From contig NZ_CP046640.1 in the NCBI RefSeq assembly GCF_017751145.1, forward strand, positions 2,956,137-3,020,136: a stretch of DNA of 64,000 nt, written 5' to 3'. This stretch comes from Iocasia fonsfrigidae (GTDB taxonomy: Bacteria; Bacillota; Halanaerobiia; Halanaerobiales; DTU029). The notes beneath the pieces are model-generated. The model saw nothing but the letters and a program-made list of their open reading frames with translations, was not told the DNA's origin and made no database searches. Position 1 is the first letter of the stretch, and every line of letters begins with the position of its first letter. Positions 12,142 to 21,773 of this stretch are shown one piece after another. A program made the translations under genes and the position numbers.

Positions 12142-14034
12142 TCATTTTCTACATAACTCACCAGTTCTAAAAGGTGATGCTGGTAAACCCTCTTTATTAT
12201 ATAAATTTGCATGCTCAGGATTATCAGACCAGGCATAATATACTGCTACCGGGTCTTTAACCTTTTCATTCCATACTATTACTTTATCATTTCTTATCTC
12301 TGCCTCAGTTTTATGGGGTTTATTATTGCTATCTACAAGAAAAAATGTTTTCAATTTCCCATCACCTTTAGCTGTAAGTCCGCTACCAATATGATCAAAA
12401 GTAAGAATTATTTTCTTGCCTTCAACCTTCATGGAACTGTATATCGGACCTGAGTAAACGATATCTTCTTCACCATATACCCTGAATCGAGCTGCCAGTG
12501 CCAGTCTAATCCCTACATCCTTTTTATTCAGGGGATGAAGGTCATTCCATTCCCCTATATCAATTGTTACTACCATTGCTGTATTGGAAACAGATAGTGC
12601 TTTTAACTGTGCTTCTCTAATTACAGCCCAGTTACTCTCAGCTGAATAGTCTACATTTTGTCCATAATTAGGCAGCTGTACATATAAAAATGGGAAAATA
12701 CCCTGTTTCCACTTCTGTCTCCAATCACTAATTAAACTACTAAACAAATCTCTATATTCTTCTGGTCTCAAATCATTTGATTCACCTTGATACCAGATAA
12801 CACCTTTAATTGTATAACTTAAAAGGGGAGCAATCATTCCATTGAATAAACCAAGCGGTTTCCACTGTACAAATGTAGTCTCCGGTTTTGATTCACATAC
12901 TGCCCCCACTTTATATCTCCACTCGCCTTTCAAATCTATCATCTCTTCACCAGCAGTAATTTTATATGGTTTATCCTCTACAAAACCACCCTGACCATTA
13001 TTACAAACTACCCTGATGGCAATATAATTTTTACCTTCTTTTAACAGCCCTTCAGGAATATCATATTTCCTGGGAGGGTACTGATATTCTGTTTTACCAA
13101 CAACAATACCATTGATATAAGCTGTATCACTGTCAATAATTCTGCCCAACAAAAGCCTTGCAGACCTGTTAAGCATTGATGCAGGTACTTCTACTTCCTT
13201 TCTGAGCCAGATAGCCCCATTAAAATTATCCAATCCTAATTCTTCAAAAAAAGCAGGGAGATTAAATGTTGACCATTCACTATCATCATAATCAGAATCA
13301 TACCATGCCTTTCTTTGATTTAAGAAACCCTGGTCTTTTTCTAATAAATTACTATACCAGTTTTCCTCAGCAAGCTCATCCTTCTGAAGTATACCCTTAA
13401 CATACTCATCATCTTTAAACTTTTCCACTGATTCTAAATACCCTGGAAAACCCTGTAAGGCATCTTCACTTAACCATGCTTCTACAGGCGAACCACCAAC
13501 ACTGACATTCATTAAACCAATTGGGACCTGATATCTGTCATATAATTCCTTAGCAAAGAAATAGGCAACTGCCGAAAAATCCAGGATGTTCTCAGGGTCT
13601 ACAGATTTCCATTCACCGCTTTCAAGATCCTGACAGGGGACATTGAAATTATAAATTTGTGGTACATTAAACTGCCTTATTTCAGAATTCCACGCAGTGG
13701 AAAGCTCTTCTTCGTATAGATCCCTGACTCTACTGATAGGTATTTCCATATTTGATTGCCCAGAACAAACCCAGACATCACCAATCAAAATATTGTTGAT
13801 AGTAATAGAATTATTACACCCATCTATAATCATTTTATATGGTCCACCTGCTGGCATAGGAGGCAGGATAAAATCCCAGGTATTATTATTCTTAGCAACT
13901 GTACTGTATTCCTTATCCTGGAATAAAACAGTAATCCTCTCACCTTTAGCTGCCCAACCCCATATCTTAATTTCTTTATCCCTTTGTAAGACCATACCAT
14001 CACTTAATATCCTCGGCAATTTGATTACTTTCAT
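12142..14034 (-). CDS. SGNH acetylesterase, sialate-O-acetylesterase family (probable acetyl-xylooligosaccharide esterase)
   Basis: Likely removes acetyl groups from imported xylo-oligosaccharides. 630 residues. The SASA-type SGNH fold is split by a beta-sandwich insertion (about 210-390, with WLRKEVEVP and GKNYIAIRVV). Catalytic motifs: S94 in CSGQSNMEIP, a GESND block (GVIWYQGESNDLRPEEY) and D498-x-H500 in DLHPLNKKDVG. Although the family is named for sialate, no sialic acid genes are present and the neighbours are xylan enzymes. Its ATG directly abuts the stop of the GH3 gene (TAAATG) and its ribosome site lies inside that gene, so it is translationally coupled. No signal peptide. Confidence 0.9.
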   Translation of the reverse strand: MKVIKLPRILSDGMVLQRDKEIKIWGWAAKGERITVLFQDKEYSTVAKNNNTWDFILPPMPAGGPYKMIIDGCNNSITINNILIGDVWVCSGQSNMEIPISRVRDLYEEELSTAWNSEIRQFNVPQIYNFNVPCQDLESGEWKSVDPENILDFSAVAYFFAKELYDRYQVPIGLMNVSVGGSPVEAWLSEDALQGFPGYLESVEKFKDDEYVKGILQKDELAEENWYSNLLEKDQGFLNQRKAWYDSDYDDSEWSTFNLPAFFEELGLDNFNGAIWLRKEVEVPASMLNRSARLLLGRIIDSDTAYINGIVVGKTEYQYPPRKYDIPEGLLKEGKNYIAIRVVCNNGQGGFVEDKPYKITAGEEMIDLKGEWRYKVGAVCESKPETTFVQWKPLGLFNGMIAPLLSYTIKGVIWYQGESNDLRPEEYRDLFSSLISDWRQKWKQGIFPFLYVQLPNYGQNVDYSAESNWAVIREAQLKALSVSNTAMVVTIDIGEWNDLHPLNKKDVGIRLALAARFRVYGEEDIVYSGPIYSSMKVEGKKIILTFDHIGSGLTAKGDGKLKTFFLVDSNNKPHKTEAEIRNDKVIVWNEKVKDPVAVYYAWSDNPEHANLYNKEGLPASPFRTGELCRK

Positions 14035-16230
14035 TTAATCAACCAACTCCATTGTCTTACCAGTTAATTCTATATCTTGATATAATACACCTTGACCTGT
14101 TAATTTTTTACTTCTCTCATCAGGCTGCTGTCCACCAAGATATATCCTATAGCTGGCTTCTTTTAAGAGGTATCTCCCTTTTTCATCTACAACTGCTAAC
14201 TGCCGTGGCTTGATATGGAATTCTATATTCCTTTTCTCGCCTGGTTTTAGATGAACCCTTTTGACACCATTTAATTGCCACTTTGGAAGACTAATACTTC
14301 TTTCCTGCAGACTAATATATAACTGGACAACCTCATCCCCGGCCACTTCACCAGCATTTTCAACATCTACCTTAATAGTCAAATTCATATCATCACTGAT
14401 TGCTATTTTTTTACTATTAATTGATAGATTAGAATATTCAAATTTAGTATAACTCAATCCATAACCAAATGGGTATAATGGTTCCTCTTCTAAATATCGA
14501 TAAGTCCTGTTTTTCATACTATAGTCTCTAAAAGGTGGTAACTGTTCTAAAGACTTAACAAAGGTAAGCGGCAGCCTACCAGCAGGGTTATAAGCACCAA
14601 ATATTATATCAGCTACTGCTGTGCCCCCTTCCTCACCAGGGTACCAGGCTTCAAGGATAGCCTCAACATTCTCTGCTGCCCAATTGAGCTCAATAGGGCT
14701 ACCATTTAATAAGACCAATACAATAGGTTTACCTGTTCTTTGGACAGCCTTTAATAATTCAAGTTGGAATCCCGGGAGACTAATATCTATCTTATCTCCC
14801 CCACCATCAGAATTAGCAACAGCCCCTTCTTCACCTTCAAATTCAGGTGAGAGCCCCAGACACATGACTACTAAATCAGCCCTTTCAGCTGTGGCAAGCG
14901 CCTCAGCAAAACCAGTTGTAGGAGGATTACCCCAGAAAGATTCAGGTGTTTCACCTAAAGCACAGCCTTCTGCATAATATACCCTTGTTTTATCATCTAC
15001 TGCCTCTTGTATTCCTTCTAAGATAGTGACATATTTTGAAGGTAACCCAAAATAATTGCCGAGTAAAACCTGTTTACTGTCAGCATTAGGGCCAATAACA
15101 GCTACAGATTTTAATCCTCTTTTATCTACTGGTAAAAGTGAATCTTCATTTTTTAACAACACCATTGACTCCCTGGCTGTTTCCAGGGCTATCTGTCGGT
15201 GTTTTTCACAGTCATTTAACTCATAAGGTATATCATTAAAAGGAACCATTTCCTGGGGATCGAACATACCCAGTTTAAACCTTGTTCGCAGTAACCTTCT
15301 GACCGATTTATCGATAGTATCTTCAACAATCAAACCCTTTTCTACAGCAGTTTTGAGGTGTTCAAATACCTTGCCACAGTTAAGGTCACAACCATTATTA
15401 ACAGCCATTGCTGCTGATTCTTCAGGGCTATTAGTCAACTGATGGTGTTTATGAATATCCTCAATAGCACCACAATCAGAAACATAATGACCTTCAAAAC
15501 CCCATTCACCCCTTAATATCTTCTGTATTAAGGTTTTACTGGCACAGCAGGGCTCACCATTAGTACGGTTATATGCCCCCATAACAGCTTCTACTCTAGC
15601 TTCTTTAACCGCATCACGGAAAGCTGGTAGATATGTCTCATACATATCCTTAGGATCAACAACAGCATTAAATTCATGACGTTCACTTTCAGGCCCACTG
15701 TGAACAGCAAAATGCTTGGCACAAGCCGCTGTTTTTAAATATACAGGGTGATCACCCTGTAACCCTTTAATAAAGCTCACACCCAGTCTGCCTGTTAAAT
15801 ATGGGTCTTCACCATATGTCTCCTGACCTCTTCCCCACCTGGGATCCCTGAAGATATTAATATTAGGGGTCCAGAAGGTAAGCCCTTTATAAATACCCCT
15901 GTCTTCATGTCTTTGAAACTCATTATATTTAGCCCTGGCTTCATCGGAAATAGCAGAAGCAACCCTGTATAAACGTTCTGGACTAAAAGTAGCAGCCATT
16001 CCAATTGCCTGGGGAAAAACTGTTGCTACACCTGCCCGTGCAACTCCATGTAAACACTCATTCCACCAGTTATATTCCTTAATACCTAATCTGCCAATTG
16101 CATAGGAATAATAAAGCATTTGAGTAAGTTTTTCTTCAAGTGTTAACCTGTTTAACAAATCATCCAACCTTTCATCTAATGGTACTTCTGGATTTTTATA
16201 AATTGCTGTCTTTTCTGTTGATTTACTCAT
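14035..16230 (-). CDS. GH3 beta-xylosidase / beta-glucosidase
   Basis: Cleaves xylose from the non-reducing end of xylo-oligosaccharides. 731 residues with the three-domain GH3 layout: TIM barrel (1-350), alpha/beta sandwich (VAVIGPNADSKQVLLGNYFG onward) and fibronectin-like C-terminal domain (EVAGDEVVQLYIS). The nucleophile is D252 in HYVSDCGAI; AKHFAVHSGPESERHEFN is the substrate-binding stretch. PLYPFGYGLSYTKFEYS is the usual domain junction. It starts at ATG after a perfect GGAGGT site. There is no signal peptide. Xylosidase rather than glucosidase activity is inferred from the locus. Confidence 0.92.
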   Translation of the reverse strand: MSKSTEKTAIYKNPEVPLDERLDDLLNRLTLEEKLTQMLYYSYAIGRLGIKEYNWWNECLHGVARAGVATVFPQAIGMAATFSPERLYRVASAISDEARAKYNEFQRHEDRGIYKGLTFWTPNINIFRDPRWGRGQETYGEDPYLTGRLGVSFIKGLQGDHPVYLKTAACAKHFAVHSGPESERHEFNAVVDPKDMYETYLPAFRDAVKEARVEAVMGAYNRTNGEPCCASKTLIQKILRGEWGFEGHYVSDCGAIEDIHKHHQLTNSPEESAAMAVNNGCDLNCGKVFEHLKTAVEKGLIVEDTIDKSVRRLLRTRFKLGMFDPQEMVPFNDIPYELNDCEKHRQIALETARESMVLLKNEDSLLPVDKRGLKSVAVIGPNADSKQVLLGNYFGLPSKYVTILEGIQEAVDDKTRVYYAEGCALGETPESFWGNPPTTGFAEALATAERADLVVMCLGLSPEFEGEEGAVANSDGGGDKIDISLPGFQLELLKAVQRTGKPIVLVLLNGSPIELNWAAENVEAILEAWYPGEEGGTAVADIIFGAYNPAGRLPLTFVKSLEQLPPFRDYSMKNRTYRYLEEEPLYPFGYGLSYTKFEYSNLSINSKKIAISDDMNLTIKVDVENAGEVAGDEVVQLYISLQERSISLPKWQLNGVKRVHLKPGEKRNIEFHIKPRQLAVVDEKGRYLLKEASYRIYLGGQQPDERSKKLTGQGVLYQDIELTGKTMELVD

Positions 16231-16395
16231 TATTTACCTCCATAATTTACATTTTTATCTTTTTAATGTATTTTCCTCTTTAATTGATCAAAAATTCCTG
16301 ACTTCCTATGGGGTTTAATGCCTATTATGTTTTCTTCTCCAACTAATAAACTGCGGAGAATAATTACTATTATTAACAGTTATTCTTAATAAAGA

Positions 16396-17238
16396 TTATC
16401 CTTTAACACCAGTAGTTGCAATACCTTCAACAAAGAACCTCTGTGCAAAAAAGAATAGAATTGCAAGTGGTACAAGAGATAGAATAGACATGGCAAATAA
16501 TGAACCCCAACTAACAGCAGCTGCATTATCAAGGAACATTCTCAAACCAAGTGAAATGGTAAAACTTCCAACATCATTAATATAAAGTAATTGATTTAGA
16601 AAATCATTCCAGGACCACATAAAGGAAAATAGTCCTATACTGAAAATAGCTGGTTTACAGTTTGGTAAAATTATGTTACAGAAAATTCTAAAGTGGCCAC
16701 AACCATCAACTATCGCAGCTTCATCCAACTCACGAGGAATACCCCTGATAAACTGTACCATCAGATAGATAAAGAAAGCCCCTGCAAATTGGGCTGCAAA
16801 TGCTGGGATAGTTAACGGTTTATATGAATTAACCCAACCCAGAGTCGAATATAGCACATACCTTGGTACTAATAGCACCTGTTGTGGTAACATCAAGGTC
16901 CCCATCAAAATTGCAAATAGGGTCTTCTGAAAGGGAAATTTCAGTCTAGCAAAAGCATATCCAGCCATTGTTGTACTGATTACTGTACCAATCACTACAA
17001 AAAATACTAATTTTAAGGTATTCCAGAAAAATACCCCAAATGAATAACCCGGGATAGCAAACCAACCCTTAATATAATTACTCCACAGCCATTTAGATGG
17101 CAAAATACCACCTGGGGTAAATATTTCATTATTTGGTTTTACACTACCTAAGAAAAGCCAGATTAGTGGGTATAGCATAAAAAGTGTAAATAATATTAAA
17201 AAAGTATATTTTATTACTTTACTTTTCTTAAAAGCCAT
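16396..17238 (-). CDS. Sugar ABC transporter permease, MalG/UgpE type (importer 2)
   Basis: Inner-membrane subunit of the second sugar importer; 280 residues, six helices, EAA loop DEAAIVDGCGHFRIFCNIILP, C terminus FFVEGIATTGVKG as in CUT1 permeases. It follows its partner permease gene by 17 bases. The 165-base gap to the GH3 gene holds no convincing terminator, so the hydrolase genes are probably cotranscribed with this importer. Likely substrate: xylo-oligosaccharides or aldouronic acids (inference). Confidence 0.93.
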   Translation of the reverse strand: MAFKKSKVIKYTFLILFTLFMLYPLIWLFLGSVKPNNEIFTPGGILPSKWLWSNYIKGWFAIPGYSFGVFFWNTLKLVFFVVIGTVISTTMAGYAFARLKFPFQKTLFAILMGTLMLPQQVLLVPRYVLYSTLGWVNSYKPLTIPAFAAQFAGAFFIYLMVQFIRGIPRELDEAAIVDGCGHFRIFCNIILPNCKPAIFSIGLFSFMWSWNDFLNQLLYINDVGSFTISLGLRMFLDNAAAVSWGSLFAMSILSLVPLAILFFFAQRFFVEGIATTGVKG

Positions 17239-17255
17239 TTTATATGATCTCCTTC

Positions 17256-18173
17256 CTATTCGCTCTCATAATAAACCCAATGTTTAGATGTGAAAAATAT
17301 TAGTCCGGTTACAACTAAAATTACTAGCAATAGTACCCAGGATAATGCACTGGCATAACCCATTTCTGAAGCCAAAAATGCCTTATTATAAATATGGAGT
17401 ACCATAAAGAGTGTTTCGTTTATTGGTCCACCGCGAGTAATAATAAAGGCCTGTGTAAAAATTTGAAAAGAACTGATAGTCTGTAATATCAGGTTAAATA
17501 ATATAACAGGAGATAACATCGGTAGAGTAATATAGAAAAAACGCTGAACCTTATTACCACCATCTATTTCACACGCTTCATATAAGGAACTAGGTATATT
17601 TTTAAGCCCAGATAAAAAAATAACCATTGATGAACCAAACTGCCAGACAACTAGTAAAACAAGTACATATAATGCAGTTGAAGGATTGGCAATCCAACTT
17701 TTCCCCTGGACACCAAAAACCTCCAGGACATTATTAATCAATCCCCTTGCCCCAAACAACTGTGTCCACATAGCTGCAACAGCTACACTGGTCCCAATTA
17801 ATGAAGGTAGATATAAAGCGCTCCTAAAGAAATTTGTTCCCTTTATTTTATCATTTAAAATTGCTGCAATAAAAAGAGCAAAAGACAATTTCAAGGGAAC
17901 AGAAATAAATACAAACTTAAGTGTGACACTTAATGACTTGATGAACTTTCTATCACTAAGTAGTTCTTTATAATTTTTTAACCCAATAAATGTTGATGAA
18001 AATAAATTAGTCTTCTGCAGCGACATTATAAATGAACTAATAAATGGCCAAAGAGTGAAGATTATTATTCCAATCAACCATGGAGCAAGAAATAGAAAGG
18101 CTATCATATATTCTTTGCGCTTATTCCTGTTCTTTATAGACATAGACCTGTTATTTATAATATTAGCTTTCAT
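17256..18173 (-). CDS. Sugar ABC transporter permease, MalF/UgpA type (importer 2)
   Basis: Partner permease with six helices and the EAA loop YEACEIDGGNKVQRFFYITLP. The frame is open to an ATG at 18182, but that codon sits directly against the AGAAGG ribosome site; the ATG at 18173 (MKANIINNRSMS) has the right 9-base spacing and is preferred, giving 305 residues. The polar N terminus before the first helix (EYMIAFLFLAPWLIGIIIF) is common in this family. It is encoded between the binding protein and the MalG-type permease. Confidence 0.92.
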   Translation of the reverse strand: MKANIINNRSMSIKNRNKRKEYMIAFLFLAPWLIGIIIFTLWPFISSFIMSLQKTNLFSSTFIGLKNYKELLSDRKFIKSLSVTLKFVFISVPLKLSFALFIAAILNDKIKGTNFFRSALYLPSLIGTSVAVAAMWTQLFGARGLINNVLEVFGVQGKSWIANPSTALYVLVLLVVWQFGSSMVIFLSGLKNIPSSLYEACEIDGGNKVQRFFYITLPMLSPVILFNLILQTISSFQIFTQAFIITRGGPINETLFMVLHIYNKAFLASEMGYASALSWVLLLVILVVTGLIFFTSKHWVYYESE

Positions 18174-18275
18174 AACACCCATCCTTCTAATGTAATTCTT
18201 TAAAAATAATTAAACAGTATAATTCCCTTTTTAATTAAAGACCATAAGACTATTTTAATTAACAGTTTGTTTTTA

Positions 18276-18312
18276 AAAATATGGGCCTATAGTTAATACA
18301 AACCCATATTTT
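18276..18312 (-). terminator. Intergenic hairpin between importer 2 binding-protein and permease genes
   Basis: A 10-bp stem (AAAATATGGG / CCCATATTTT) with a 17-base loop lies in the 179-base gap after the binding-protein gene. On the minus strand the 3' arm ends in TTTTT. It could be a leaky terminator or a 3' end-protecting stem that raises the ratio of binding protein to permease. Confidence 0.5.
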
Positions 18313-18352
18313 AATTTTATTTCTTAAATTAATCCATTAATAAGAAAATTAA

Positions 18353-19627
18353 TTAGTCATTAATAGAGTTCATAAATTCATCTGCACCTTCTTCTACACT
18401 CATCTGCCCAAAACCAATCATCTGGCTAATTTCAGGTAGAATAATAGGTCCTAATTCTCCATTTCCACCTGGACCAGCATAAGCCATTTTTAAATCTCTT
18501 TCAAGAATTTTATCTACAACTGACATAACTTTTCTATCAATGTCATTTAATTGTGCTCCAGATTTTAAGAGGGTGGCTCGCTGTACATCTGTGGGTAGAA
18601 CTCCCCTACAATTCTTCAATATTTTGGCTGCTTCCGGACTAGTAGTAAACCATTCAATAAATTTGGTGGCTTCATTTACATGCTTAGAATTTTTAGAAAC
18701 TGAGAATATTAAACCAGGTCTAGCAAGGTCTCCGTTTTCTCCATTTTCTCCAACAGGTAATGGTACTGGTTGTAAATCATCAGTAGTTTGGTCTTGATAC
18801 CTTCCGAAAGTTCCTGCAAAATTAATCTCAAAAGCAGTTACACGTTGTATTAGTAACGAATTGGCTGAAAAATCATTCATTGATGAAATATCAACAGGAG
18901 CTACAGCGTTACTCTTCCTTAGGTCAACAAAGAATTGTAAGAAGTCTTGAATATCTTCTTTTTTAATAGTAAATTTCTCGTTATTGAAAGGAAAAGCATC
19001 TTCATAACCTAATTTAGAATAACCATAGTATTTTAATATATCGAAACCCATACCCTCAATATTAGCTGTAAAATCAGCTGCACCATAAACTTCTCCATCA
19101 GATTTTTCATAAACCTCTTTGAATTTGGCTACCATGTCATCCCATGTATAAGGTGCTTTTAATGGCTCTACTCCCAGTTCTTTAAGGAGAGTTACATTCT
19201 GGTTTAAGACAATTCCATTAACAGATAGGTTAACACCGTACATTTTCCCATTAAAAGAACAAGCCTCTACATATTTAGGGTTATGACCACTAACATCTAC
19301 CATTCCAGTAATATCCACCATGCCATCTGCGTCTTCTAAATCCGAATACCATTCCATTACAGTTGTAAAGATATCAGGTGCATTACTAGCCATTATCTGT
19401 GAAAACAGCTTATTCCTGTATCCTTCAAATCCTGAATATTCTGGTATAATATCTATATCTGGATTCATTTCTTCATACCGTTCAATTGCTTCTAATGTAT
19501 TTCTATGCCTTGTCTCTGAACCCCACCATGACATCCTTAATTCAATTTTTTTTGCTGCAAAACTAGTCAGTGATAAAGATAGAATTGACAAAACAACCAT
19601 AGAAATCATTAAAAATTTCCTATACAT
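18353..19627 (-). CDS. Extracellular sugar-binding protein, importer 2 (CUT1 type)
   Basis: 424-residue type 1 solute-binding protein. The signal peptide MYRKFLMISMVVLSILSLS ends in SFAA with no lipobox cysteine, so the mature protein should be soluble in a periplasm. The family signature region ELRMSWWGSETRHRNTLEAI and the APDIFTTVMEWYSDLEDADG block are present. It starts at ATG with a GGGGG ribosome site. It heads the unit binding protein - two permeases - GH3 - esterase - GH67 - GH8. Two CAAAACCGGTTTTG operators in the 210-base leader and promoter indicate control by the LacI-family protein encoded upstream. Confidence 0.93.
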   Translation of the reverse strand: MYRKFLMISMVVLSILSLSLTSFAAKKIELRMSWWGSETRHRNTLEAIERYEEMNPDIDIIPEYSGFEGYRNKLFSQIMASNAPDIFTTVMEWYSDLEDADGMVDITGMVDVSGHNPKYVEACSFNGKMYGVNLSVNGIVLNQNVTLLKELGVEPLKAPYTWDDMVAKFKEVYEKSDGEVYGAADFTANIEGMGFDILKYYGYSKLGYEDAFPFNNEKFTIKKEDIQDFLQFFVDLRKSNAVAPVDISSMNDFSANSLLIQRVTAFEINFAGTFGRYQDQTTDDLQPVPLPVGENGENGDLARPGLIFSVSKNSKHVNEATKFIEWFTTSPEAAKILKNCRGVLPTDVQRATLLKSGAQLNDIDRKVMSVVDKILERDLKMAYAGPGGNGELGPIILPEISQMIGFGQMSVEEGADEFMNSIND

Positions 19628-19759
19628 TTAATTAGTCCCCCTTTTATTTAAATTCACTTTCACATATCCTCAACTAAAAAACAACTAATTATAACTTTTT
19701 ATATATAAATTGTCCCTATTCACCCCCCTATAACATTAGAACCTTACAACTTCTTGATT

Positions 19760-19777
19760 ACCAAAACCGGTTTTGGT
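19760..19777. promoter_or_regulatory. LacI-family operator O2, 18-bp perfect palindrome
   Basis: ACCAAAACCGGTTTTGGT, a perfect palindrome with the central CpG-containing CCGG typical of LacI-family sites. It lies in the leader of the importer 2 operon, with its centre 67 bp from the next copy, a distance that would allow looping between two bound dimers. Confidence 0.85.
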
Positions 19778-19828
19778 TTATCCGAAAATATATTAAATAG
19801 AAAAACTCCTGGTCATCTACCCACTTTT

Positions 19829-19842
19829 CAAAACCGGTTTTG
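19829..19842. promoter_or_regulatory. LacI-family operator O1 over the importer 2 start site
   Basis: CAAAACCGGTTTTG, a perfect 14-bp palindrome placed one base downstream of the -10 box at 19844-19849, so it covers the expected transcription start. This placement suits simple repression. Confidence 0.87.
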
Positions 19843-19843
19843 C

Positions 19844-19871
19844 ATTATATTATATTCTTGATAAATTACAA
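19844..19871 (-). promoter_or_regulatory. Sigma-A promoter of importer 2 / xylan hydrolase operon
   Basis: Minus-strand TTGTAA (19866-19871), 16-bp spacer, TATAAT (19844-19849). Just upstream is AGAAGGAATTTT, which also occurs in front of lacI, suggesting the two promoter regions share an origin. The 314-base gap 19628-19941 holds only this promoter and the two operators. Confidence 0.65.
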
Positions 19872-19941
19872 AATTCCTTCTTTTTCCCAAAATTTTTTTA
19901 GTAAGGTCTTTCACATTTCATTGTTTTTATAATTAAAAATA

Positions 19942-20775
19942 CTACCCCTTCAAAGCCCCAGCAGTCATGCCCTTAATAATTTTTTCCTGAAAGAATATAT
20001 ACATAATTATTAAAGGTAAGACCGATAGTAATAATGCCGTTAATGTTTTGGGTATATCCATTCCATAGGCTGATTGAAATTCAAATAAACCTAAGGTTAA
20101 AATCCTCTTCTCTGGACTAGAAGTCAAAACAAGTGCATAAGCAAACTCATTCCATAACATAGTTAAATTATAAATTGCTATAGTCGAAATAGCTGGTTTT
20201 ACTAATGGCATTATAACTGAACCAAATATTTTATAATAACTGGCACCATCAATAACTGCTGCTTCTTCAAGTTCACAAGGTATCTCTTTGATAAATCCAG
20301 TAAGAATAAATATTGAAACCGGCAGGCTAAAAGCCACATAAGGCCCTATCAAACCTATTAGATTATCATATAAACCCAATGACAAGGTCATTTTGTAAAC
20401 AGGGATTAAAGTGGAATGTATAGGGATCATCATACCAGCCACAAATAGAATAAATACCAGGTTACTAAATTTAAATTTTAATTTGGCAATTGCATAGGCA
20501 ACCATTGATGAGGCTAAAATAATTATCATTACTGAAACAAGACAAACAAAAATACTATTTAAAAAATAACGATAAAAACCAGATCCTATACCAACATGAA
20601 TATAATTCTCTAAATTAAAAGAAGCTGGTAAAGACCAGACTGGATTTGTAAAAAACTCAAGATTACCTTTAAAACTATTCTGTAAAAGAAAAATTAAAGG
20701 ATAACCTGTTATTATTAACCAGCTTAATAAAAATAAATATATTATAATTTTACTTAGTTTATTTTTTGTAATCAT
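19942..20775 (-). CDS. Sugar ABC transporter permease, MalG type (importer 3)
   Basis: 277 residues with six membrane helices and EAA loop EEAAVIDGASYYKIFGSVIMP; C terminus KIIKGMTAGALKG is typical of CUT1 permeases. It follows its partner gene by 14 bases and ends the importer 3 operon. No hairpin terminator was seen between it and the importer 2 promoter, so read-through is possible. Confidence 0.93.
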   Translation of the reverse strand: MITKNKLSKIIIYLFLLSWLIITGYPLIFLLQNSFKGNLEFFTNPVWSLPASFNLENYIHVGIGSGFYRYFLNSIFVCLVSVMIIILASSMVAYAIAKLKFKFSNLVFILFVAGMMIPIHSTLIPVYKMTLSLGLYDNLIGLIGPYVAFSLPVSIFILTGFIKEIPCELEEAAVIDGASYYKIFGSVIMPLVKPAISTIAIYNLTMLWNEFAYALVLTSSPEKRILTLGLFEFQSAYGMDIPKTLTALLLSVLPLIIMYIFFQEKIIKGMTAGALKG

Positions 20776-20789
20776 TCTTCCACCCTCCT

Positions 20790-21677
20790 TTAGTCATTGA
20801 CTCCTTTTCTTAAGTTAGTAATGTACAAAAAGACAATAGATACTACAAAGGCTATAATAAACAAGGCCAGTGATATTGTACTACCATAACCCATCCTTAA
20901 CTCTGTAAAAGCCTTTGTATACATATAAGTAGCCATTAATTCTGAAGCATGGTTTGGACCACCACCTGTTAAAGCAAATATCATAGCAAAATATTTTAGT
21001 GAACCGACAATAATAAGAACAGCAGCACTGATAATAGTTGGCCGCAAGAGAGGCAGAGTAATTCTCCAGAATACTTGCAATGAATTAGCACCATCTATCT
21101 TGGCAGCTTCATATAACTGTTCTGGAATACCAGAAATTGCAGCCATAAAAATGATCATATAAAGAGGGATAAAACGCCATGAAACCGGGGCGACTACAGA
21201 ATAAAAGGCAATATCAGGATTACCTAACCAGGAGAGAGCCCATTTATTAAGACCAATTAAATTCAAAAAATTATTTATTAACCCAAAATTAGGATCATAC
21301 ATATAGCGCCAGAGAAAAGCTACAGCTACTGAGGAAAGCAACATTGGTACAAAAAAAATGGTTTTAAATATTTTAGTTCCTCTTAATTTAGAACTAAGAA
21401 AAAGAGCTAATAGTATTGCCATTGGTATTTGTACTATTAAAGAAAGAAAAACAAGTTTAAAATTATTAGCTACTGAGACCCAGAAAATTTCATCATGTAT
21501 TAATTTAGTCCAATTTTGCCAGCCTATAAAAAAACCCTTTCCCATACCATCCCATTCCAAAAATGAATAATAAGCTGACAAAGGAATAGGTGCTACTAAA
21601 TATATAATACAAAAAAATGAAGCTGGTAGTAGAAATATAAAAACTACAAATTTTTTTGAATGGATTAAATTTTTCAT
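20790..21677 (-). CDS. Sugar ABC transporter permease, MalF type (importer 3)
   Basis: Partner permease with six helices and EAA loop YEAAKIDGANSLQVFWRITLP. The frame opens with TTG-ATG; the ATG at 21677 has proper spacing from GGAGGA and is taken as the start (295 residues). The short N terminus MKNLIHSKKFVVFIFLLPA leads directly into helix 1. Encoded between the binding protein and the MalG-type permease of the same importer. Confidence 0.93.
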   Translation of the reverse strand: MKNLIHSKKFVVFIFLLPASFFCIIYLVAPIPLSAYYSFLEWDGMGKGFFIGWQNWTKLIHDEIFWVSVANNFKLVFLSLIVQIPMAILLALFLSSKLRGTKIFKTIFFVPMLLSSVAVAFLWRYMYDPNFGLINNFLNLIGLNKWALSWLGNPDIAFYSVVAPVSWRFIPLYMIIFMAAISGIPEQLYEAAKIDGANSLQVFWRITLPLLRPTIISAAVLIIVGSLKYFAMIFALTGGGPNHASELMATYMYTKAFTELRMGYGSTISLALFIIAFVVSIVFLYITNLRKGVND

Positions 21678-21703
21678 CAAATCCTCCTCTATACATTATT
21701 GTA

Positions 21704-21735
21704 AATAGTGAAGGGGATATATCCCCTTCACTATT
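21704..21735. terminator. 32-bp perfect palindrome between importer 3 binding-protein and permease genes
   Basis: The sequence from 21704 to 21735 is a perfect 32-base palindrome, AATAGTGAAGGGGAT followed by AT and its complement. As RNA it would fold into a very stable stem with a minimal loop. On the minus strand it is followed by TACAATAATG, not a T-run, so it is more likely an mRNA-stability or partial-attenuation element than a full terminator. Confidence 0.65.
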
Positions 21736-21773
21736 GAAAGATAGGTAGTTAGTTAACTAAACATTTTAAACAG

